Positions 5,615 to 9,234 of a stretch of DNA of 9,234 nucleotides are shown one piece after another; the first letter of the stretch is position 1, and each line of letters begins with the position of its first letter. Position numbers and translations under genes: made by a program. This DNA is from Clostridia bacterium. GTDB taxonomy: Bacteria > Bacillota > Clostridia > Oscillospirales > SIG627. Where the stretch lies: positions 1 to 9,234 of the forward strand of contig JAFTEP010000044.1 in the NCBI GenBank assembly GCA_017453605.1, given 5' to 3'. The notes beneath the pieces were generated by a model that did no database searches, had not been told where the DNA came from, and saw nothing but the letters and a program-made list of their open reading frames with translations.

Positions 5615-7606
5615 ATGGACGCTTCAAACGCAAAGAAAAGAATAGACGAACTAAGAAAGCTTTTAGAGTATCACAGCAGACTCTATTACGTACTCGACGC
5701 CCCCGAGATCTCTGATTACGACTACGATATGATGTTCAGAGAGCTGCAGGATCTCGAAAAAGAGTTCCCGCAGTTCGATGATCCGCTCTCTCCCACGCGC
5801 AGAGTCGGCGGGAAAGCTCTCGAGGGCTTTGAAAAAGTGACTCACGAGGTCGTGATGAAGAGCCTGACCGACGTTTTCAGCTTTGAGGAACTGAAGACCT
5901 TCTTCGACGGCGTCAAAAAGACCGATCCCGAAGCGAAATTCGTCACGGAGTATAAGATCGACGGTCTCAGCGTCCTTTTAGAATACCGCTACGGAAAATT
6001 CTTCCGAGGCTCGACGCGCGGCGACGGGACGGTCGGCGAAGACGTGACCGAGAACCTGAAGACACTCCCGTCGATCCCTCTTGTCCTCGCCGAGCCCGTG
6101 CCGCTTCTCGAGGTGAGGGGAGAAGTCTATATGCCCCGTGAGAGCTTCAGACGCCTCAACGAGCAGAGAGAGCTTTCCGGCGAGCCCTTGTTCGCGAATC
6201 CGCGCAATGCAGCCGCTGGTTCCCTCAGACTCCTCGATCCGACGGTCGTCGCCAAAAGAAAGCTCGATATCTTCGTCTTCAACGTACAGAGATCTTCCGG
6301 CTTCGATATGCCCGACACCCACGCCGAGAGTCTTAAAAGGCTCGCTTCATTGGGCTTCAGGGTCTCTCCCGATTTCAGGCTTTTTTCCGACTTTGAATCT
6401 ATAAAAGAGCGCATAGAATATATGGGTGAAAACCGGGACGCTCTCGGTTTCGACATCGACGGCGCTGTCGTCAAGACAGACAGCTTCGCGCTGAGAGAAA
6501 CGCTCGGCGAGCTCCCCAACGTCCCGAAATGGGCGGTCGCATATAAATACCCGCCGGAAGTCCGCCCGACAAAGCTTCTTGATATCTTCGTGCAGGTCGG
6601 AAGGACGGGAGTGCTCACTCCGAACGCAGTGCTCGAGCCGGTTAGGCTGGCGGGCACCACCGTAAGCCGCGCGACTCTCCACAACGCTGATTTCATCGCC
6701 CAAAAGGACGTCAGAAAGGGCGACGTCGTCTTTGTCAGAAAGGCGGGGGAGATCATCCCTGAAGTTCTGGGAGCAGATCTTTCAAAGAGACCCGCAGACA
6801 GCGTTCCGTTCGTTTTCCCGACACGCTGTCCCTCCTGCGGTGAACCCGTGACACGAGAAGATGGCGAGGCGGCTGTCAGATGCACCAACGCCGCCTGCAA
6901 GGCTCAGCTTGTCAGGAATCTGATCCACTTCGCCTCCCGTCCCGCTATGGACATAGAGGGTCTCGGTCCCTCTCTCGCGCAGGCGCTCGTCGACAGAGAC
7001 TTGGTTGAGGACGTTTCGGGACTTTATTATCTTGATTATTCCGTGATCTCAGCGATAGAGGGAATGGGAGAAAAGAGCGCCGGAAAGCTTGCAGCCGCCA
7101 TCGAACGCTCGAAGACGCTCTGCCTTTCGAGACTCATTTTTGCCCTCGGTATCAGAAACATCGGCGAGAAGGCCGCGAAAACTCTCGCCGAGCGCTTCGG
7201 AGATATAGATACGCTTGAAAAGGCTTCCCCCGACGAGCTTGTCGCGATCAACGACGTCGGCGCTGTAAGCGCTCAGAGCGTTATCGATTTCTTTTCGCAT
7301 CCGCAAAACGAAGGAATAATCTCGCGCTTGAGAAGCGCCGGAGTCAACACCGCCTATCTCGGAGCCAAGCGCACCGATAAGCTCAGCGGATTGACGTTCG
7401 TTCTGACAGGCACTCTTCCGACGCTGAAGCGCGCAGAAGCTCAGGCGCTGATAGAGGAGCGATCGGGAAAAGTTTCGTCTTCCGTTTCCGCAAAGACCGA
7501 TTACGTCGTTGCGGGCGAAGAGGCCGGCTCAAAGCTGACGAAAGCAAAACAGCTCGGGATCCACGTCATCGACGAAAAGGAGTTTCTCGAACTCATAAAC
7601 TCTTGA
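5615..7606 (+). CDS. ligA: NAD+-dependent DNA ligase LigA
   Basis: This is a full-length 663-residue bacterial DNA ligase that seals nicks during replication and repair, using NAD+ as AMP donor. Domains in order are: the Ia domain (about 1-70, with YYVLDAPEISDYDYD at 24-38); the adenylation domain with the AMP-accepting K114 in EYKIDG (112-117), plus RGDGTVGEDVT (135-145) and FANPRNAAAGSLR (193-205); the OB fold (about 320-400); a four-cysteine zinc finger (C405, C408, C423, C428); helix-hairpin-helix repeats (about 440-570); and a C-terminal BRCT domain (about 588-663, LTGTLPTLKRAEA). No key residue appears missing. GGAG at 5605-5608 lies 6 bases before the ATG. The gene sits 11 bases behind the hydrolase-GDPD gene with no terminator between them, and a strong terminator follows. 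A housekeeping gene of this kind must be expressed, which supports the vegetative promoter at 3912. Confidence 0.98.
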   Translation: MDASNAKKRIDELRKLLEYHSRLYYVLDAPEISDYDYDMMFRELQDLEKEFPQFDDPLSPTRRVGGKALEGFEKVTHEVVMKSLTDVFSFEELKTFFDGVKKTDPEAKFVTEYKIDGLSVLLEYRYGKFFRGSTRGDGTVGEDVTENLKTLPSIPLVLAEPVPLLEVRGEVYMPRESFRRLNEQRELSGEPLFANPRNAAAGSLRLLDPTVVAKRKLDIFVFNVQRSSGFDMPDTHAESLKRLASLGFRVSPDFRLFSDFESIKERIEYMGENRDALGFDIDGAVVKTDSFALRETLGELPNVPKWAVAYKYPPEVRPTKLLDIFVQVGRTGVLTPNAVLEPVRLAGTTVSRATLHNADFIAQKDVRKGDVVFVRKAGEIIPEVLGADLSKRPADSVPFVFPTRCPSCGEPVTREDGEAAVRCTNAACKAQLVRNLIHFASRPAMDIEGLGPSLAQALVDRDLVEDVSGLYYLDYSVISAIEGMGEKSAGKLAAAIERSKTLCLSRLIFALGIRNIGEKAAKTLAERFGDIDTLEKASPDELVAINDVGAVSAQSVIDFFSHPQNEGIISRLRSAGVNTAYLGAKRTDKLSGLTFVLTGTLPTLKRAEAQALIEERSGKVSSSVSAKTDYVVAGEEAGSKLTKAKQLGIHVIDEKEFLELINS

Positions 7607-7637
7607 ATTTGGGCATTTTGCATAAATGATCCTGACC

Positions 7638-7673
7638 TGCGGGAAAGAAAAAATTCTTTCCCGCACTTTTGTT
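7638..7673 (+). terminator. Rho-independent terminator after ligA
   Basis: A perfect 12-bp stem, TGCGGGAAAGAA (7638-7649) with TTCTTTCCCGCA (7654-7665), closes an AAAA loop and is followed by CTTTTGTT. It lies 31 bases after the ligA stop. Confidence 0.92.
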
Positions 7674-7773
7674 CATCTCTTGTTTCCATATACTGTGCTG
7701 ACTTTCTTTAAAATGCACAAGATAAGCGTCAGTTATTTTCCACGGCTTTTTACATCCCGAAGTTCTATGTGAT

Positions 7774-7899
7774 TTTTGACGAAAATGAATCGATCCTCTG
7801 AAATCGCTTGAAAAATCAGTCGAAATATAGTACAATATCTTCGTTCCCGCATTCGGGCATAAAACGGTTTTGACGAACATAAAGTTTATCAGGGGATCG
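7774..7899. repeat. Direct repeat plus inverted repeat flanking the promoter
   Basis: TTTTGACGAA occurs at 7774-7783 and again at 7868-7877. Allowing one mismatch (TTTTGACGAA-A/C-AT) the match extends to 12 of 13. A few bases after each copy lies one arm of an inverted repeat: CGATCCTCTGA at 7791-7801 and TCAGGGGATCG at 7889-7899, complementary at 10 of 11 positions. The promoter 7808-7836 lies between the two sets. The function is unknown. Possibilities are paired regulator sites, a remnant of a duplication, or coincidence. Confidence 0.45.
7808..7836 (+). promoter_or_regulatory. Sigma-A type promoter for the SpoIIM-like / xer genes
   Basis: TTGAAA (-35, 7808-7813) and TACAAT (-10, 7831-7836) are separated by 17 bases, each one mismatch from consensus. 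The predicted start is near 7843, about 90 bases before the preferred GTG codon. Confidence 0.8.
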
Positions 7900-7921
7900 T
7901 TTTTAAGGATGTCCCAAAAGC

Positions 7922-7929
7922 GGGGTGAT
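7922..7929 (+). promoter_or_regulatory. Ribosome binding site favouring GTG 7933
   Basis: GGGGTGAT closely resembles the anti-16S-tail complement GGAGGTGAT. Its core ends about 7 bases before GTG 7933. Competing in-frame starts are ATG 7909 (only AGGGGA, about 12 bases away) and TTG 7870 (no good site). Confidence 0.55.
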
Positions 7930-7932
7930 ACG

Positions 7933-8592
7933 GTGAAAAAAACCGGTCCGAAAAGAACGGATCGTTCGGCGTTTGATAATAAATTCAGGGAATTCAAGAT
8001 CTCTTTTATTGTTTTTTCAATTGTTGGGCTGGTCGGAACATTCGCGGGTGCTCTTATGTGGTCCGGCGTGACCCTGACCCACTTCGGCAAGAGCGTCTGC
8101 GACGCCCTGCTTCAAAGGCTTTCCCGGGGTGAAAGCGGATCTTTTTTTATGCGTGCAGGTCTCTGTTTTCGTCACGGCGCATTGTTCTTCGGAGTTTGCT
8201 TTCTTTTCGGGGTGACTTGTTATTCGCCTTTAGTCTCATTTTTTCTGAGTCTCTTGTTCGGTCTGAGCGGAGGGATGACCTTAGGTCTTTGCGCGGATCT
8301 TTCCGGATCGGGACTTTTCACCCCCTTATTTATAAGCGAGTTTATCTATTTTTTGTTTTCTCTATTACTGCTCTCTTCGTTTTGTTCATTTTGTACCTGC
8401 GTTTATTTAAAGCAGATCGGCTTCATCCCGGACAGAGAAGATAAGCTGTTCGGCGGCTCGCTTTTCTGCGCCCCTTATTTTAAAAACGTCAATCTCAGGT
8501 TCAGCGTTATGTACGTCCTTGTTTTTCTTCTGTTTTCCACCGTCCTGTTTTTGTTCTCCTGTCTGCGCACAGCAGCGGCAATTTATCTCTGA
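7933..8592 (+). CDS. SpoIIM-like membrane protein (probable stage II sporulation protein M family)
   Basis: The product is 219 residues from GTG 7933, or 227 or 240 from ATG 7909 or TTG 7870. A basic N-terminus is followed by a first membrane segment at about 22-44, then a soluble stretch (about 48-78) outside the membrane. A cluster of hydrophobic segments follows at about 82-122 and 130-158, then a hydrophilic loop with charged residues (160-172), then a last segment at about 190-210. The block FFGVCFLFGVTCYSPLV followed by a glycine-rich GLSGGMTLGL (about 85-119) resembles the SpoIIM pattern of a Gly/Pro-containing helix followed by a kGhxxGh helix. SpoIIM works with SpoIID and SpoIIP in peptidoglycan remodelling during engulfment. 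In Clostridia spoIIM commonly precedes xerD, exactly as here. The sequence is divergent and cysteine-rich (SFCSFCTC near 149-156), with T-rich codons. The gene is real; the family name is a reasoned guess. Confidence 0.62.
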   Translation: MKKTGPKRTDRSAFDNKFREFKISFIVFSIVGLVGTFAGALMWSGVTLTHFGKSVCDALLQRLSRGESGSFFMRAGLCFRHGALFFGVCFLFGVTCYSPLVSFFLSLLFGLSGGMTLGLCADLSGSGLFTPLFISEFIYFLFSLLLLSSFCSFCTCVYLKQIGFIPDREDKLFGGSLFCAPYFKNVNLRFSVMYVLVFLLFSTVLFLFSCLRTAAAIYL

Positions 8593-8624
8593 TATTTTTC
8601 TTTACGAAAGGTCGTTTTTTTGTT

Positions 8625-9234
8625 ATGATGACTTCCTGCGAAAGATTTCTCGCCGAGCTGAAAAAGAGCTCCGGCAAGAATACCTGCGGCGCCTACGAGA
8701 GGGACCTCAGAGCCTTCTCGGAGCATTTTGCCGCCCTGGGAGTCTTTTCAGCGTGTGAGATCGACGGCGATCTGTTGAGAGAATATTTCGATTCTCTTTC
8801 GGGCGTTTGCGCTCCGTCGACCGTGAACCGCAGGATCTCAGTTGTCAGAAGCTTTTACAAGTATCTTGTTTTGAGCGGCGAATGTGAAACAAATCCCGCG
8901 GCCTCCGTCTCGTTCAAGACCGGCTCCGCCGCGAAAAAGAAGGCGAAATCTCTTTCCGGCAAGATGATCGACGTTCTGCTCTCTCAGCCCGATCCCTTCG
9001 ATCCAAAGGGCAGAAGAGACCGCGCCATGCTCGAACTTTGTTCCGCCGGAGTCAGGGTCACGGAACTTGTCGAGCTTAAACTCTCAAATCTCAACCTCAA
9101 TAAAGCCGCTCTCGTCTGCGATTCGTCTAAACGTCCTCGCGTCGTTAGTCTCTATCCGAAAGCTCTGAAGCTTATCGAGGAATATCTTGTGCTTTCCAGA
9201 CCGAGACTAATAAAGGACCCCGGCAATTCTTGGC
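8625..9234 (+). CDS. xerD: Tyrosine recombinase XerC/XerD family (N-terminal part, cut by right edge)
   Basis: The first 203 residues are visible, and the frame is open to the right edge. Residues about 3-90 form the SAM-like core-binding domain, with family features STVNRRISVVRSFYKYL (65-81) and ETNPA (88-92). The catalytic domain begins around 108, with RDRAMLELCSAGVRVTELVELKL at 131-153, which carries the first catalytic arginine R144. The later catalytic residues (HxxR, H/W, Tyr) lie beyond the edge. The usual beta-hairpin GKGNKER, carrying the active-site lysine, appears as DSSKRPR (166-172), so the GKG lysine is missing or shifted to K169. Such proteins resolve chromosome dimers at dif sites. 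The gene lies 32 bases after the SpoIIM-like gene. The start is ATG 8625 (or ATG 8628), with AAAGG at 8607-8611, which is rather far away. The assignment as xerD rather than another Xer paralogue rests on synteny. Confidence 0.85.
   Translation, partial: MMTSCERFLAELKKSSGKNTCGAYERDLRAFSEHFAALGVFSACEIDGDLLREYFDSLSGVCAPSTVNRRISVVRSFYKYLVLSGECETNPAASVSFKTGSAAKKKAKSLSGKMIDVLLSQPDPFDPKGRRDRAMLELCSAGVRVTELVELKLSNLNLNKAALVCDSSKRPRVVSLYPKALKLIEEYLVLSRPRLIKDPGNSW

Larger units (their letters stand above)
7674..7932 (+). other. Gene-free leader between ligA terminator and SpoIIM-like gene
   Basis: With the terminator just before it, this makes a stretch of more than 300 bases without a supported gene. 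It is AT-rich and holds a sigma-A promoter (7808-7836), a direct repeat and an inverted repeat around that promoter, and a leader of about 90 bases. The leader includes a small CCCG-CATT-CGGG hairpin at 7846-7857. Positions 7674-7770 show nothing I can name. A reverse-strand open frame crosses the region but looks spurious. Confidence 0.6.

Noticed and set aside
6127..6900. 257-residue open frame on the minus strand inside ligA
   Set aside because: It is antisense to conserved LigA domains. Its Ser/Leu/Arg-rich translation is what reverse-complemented coding sequence gives, and no ribosome site supports it.
7593..8090. 165-residue open frame on the minus strand across the ligA-SpoIIM gap
   Set aside because: It crosses a strong terminator hairpin and a good promoter and overlaps the SpoIIM-like gene. 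Its translation shows no family features.
8604..8621. Short hairpin ACGA-AAGG-TCGT followed by a T-run before xer
   Set aside because: A 4-bp stem is too weak for a terminator, and the T-run is just the leader of the xer gene.
8519..8758. 79-residue plus-strand frame between the SpoIIM-like gene and xer
   Set aside because: It overlaps the ends of both genes in another frame, and its second half is simply out-of-frame xer sequence.
1..9234. tRNA, rRNA, CRISPR array, insertion sequence, dif site or known riboswitch
   Set aside because: I looked for clover-leaf ends, regularly spaced repeats, transposase motifs and dif-like dyads and saw none that could be supported.

Overview
The window looks like chromosomal DNA of a spore-forming member of the Clostridia (Bacillota), probably uncultured or gut-associated. 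The evidence is a complete cotJA-cotJB-cotJC spore-coat operon, a SpoIIM-like membrane protein directly upstream of a Xer recombinase (an arrangement known in Clostridia and close to that in Bacillus), strong Shine-Dalgarno sites, and tightly packed genes all on the plus strand. Coding regions are fairly GC-rich with many C-ending codons but also frequent AGA arginine. The gaps between genes are AT-rich. I see no phage, insertion sequence, CRISPR array, tRNA or rRNA.

Layout. (1) Positions 2-2612 hold the end of a transporter operon: the C-terminal part of an ABC ATPase and two membrane permeases, overlapping by 1 and 4 bases. Together they look like the BMP-type nucleoside uptake family (YufO/YufP/YufQ, NupOPQ). 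A hairpin terminator follows at 2632-2680. (2) Positions 2794-3861 hold cotJA-cotJB-cotJC, with TTG, GTG and ATG starts, closed by a strong terminator at 3871-3899. (3) Positions 3912-7673 form a well-bounded transcription unit. It has a near-consensus sigma-A promoter overlapped by a palindromic Rex-like element, then a two-domain protein (nitrilase-type C-N hydrolase fused to a glycerophosphodiester phosphodiesterase), then ligA 11 bases later, then a terminator. (4) Positions 7674-7932 are a gene-free leader with a good sigma-A promoter flanked by a direct and an inverted repeat. (5) Positions 7933-9234 hold the SpoIIM-like protein and a Xer-type tyrosine recombinase that runs off the right edge.

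How the genes work together. The transporter probably imports nucleosides. CotJ proteins form part of the spore coat, and SpoIIM belongs to the engulfment machinery. LigA and Xer are DNA maintenance enzymes. The least familiar protein is the hydrolase-phosphodiesterase fusion, which could perform two successive cleavages on an amide-bearing glycerophosphodiester. That substrate is my inference. Most of the window is ordinary core genome. The points worth a second look are the fusion enzyme and its promoter, the repeat arrangement before the SpoIIM-like gene, the apparent loss of the usual active-site lysine in the Xer protein, and the high cysteine content of the CotJ proteins. I did not find a clearly new multi-gene system.
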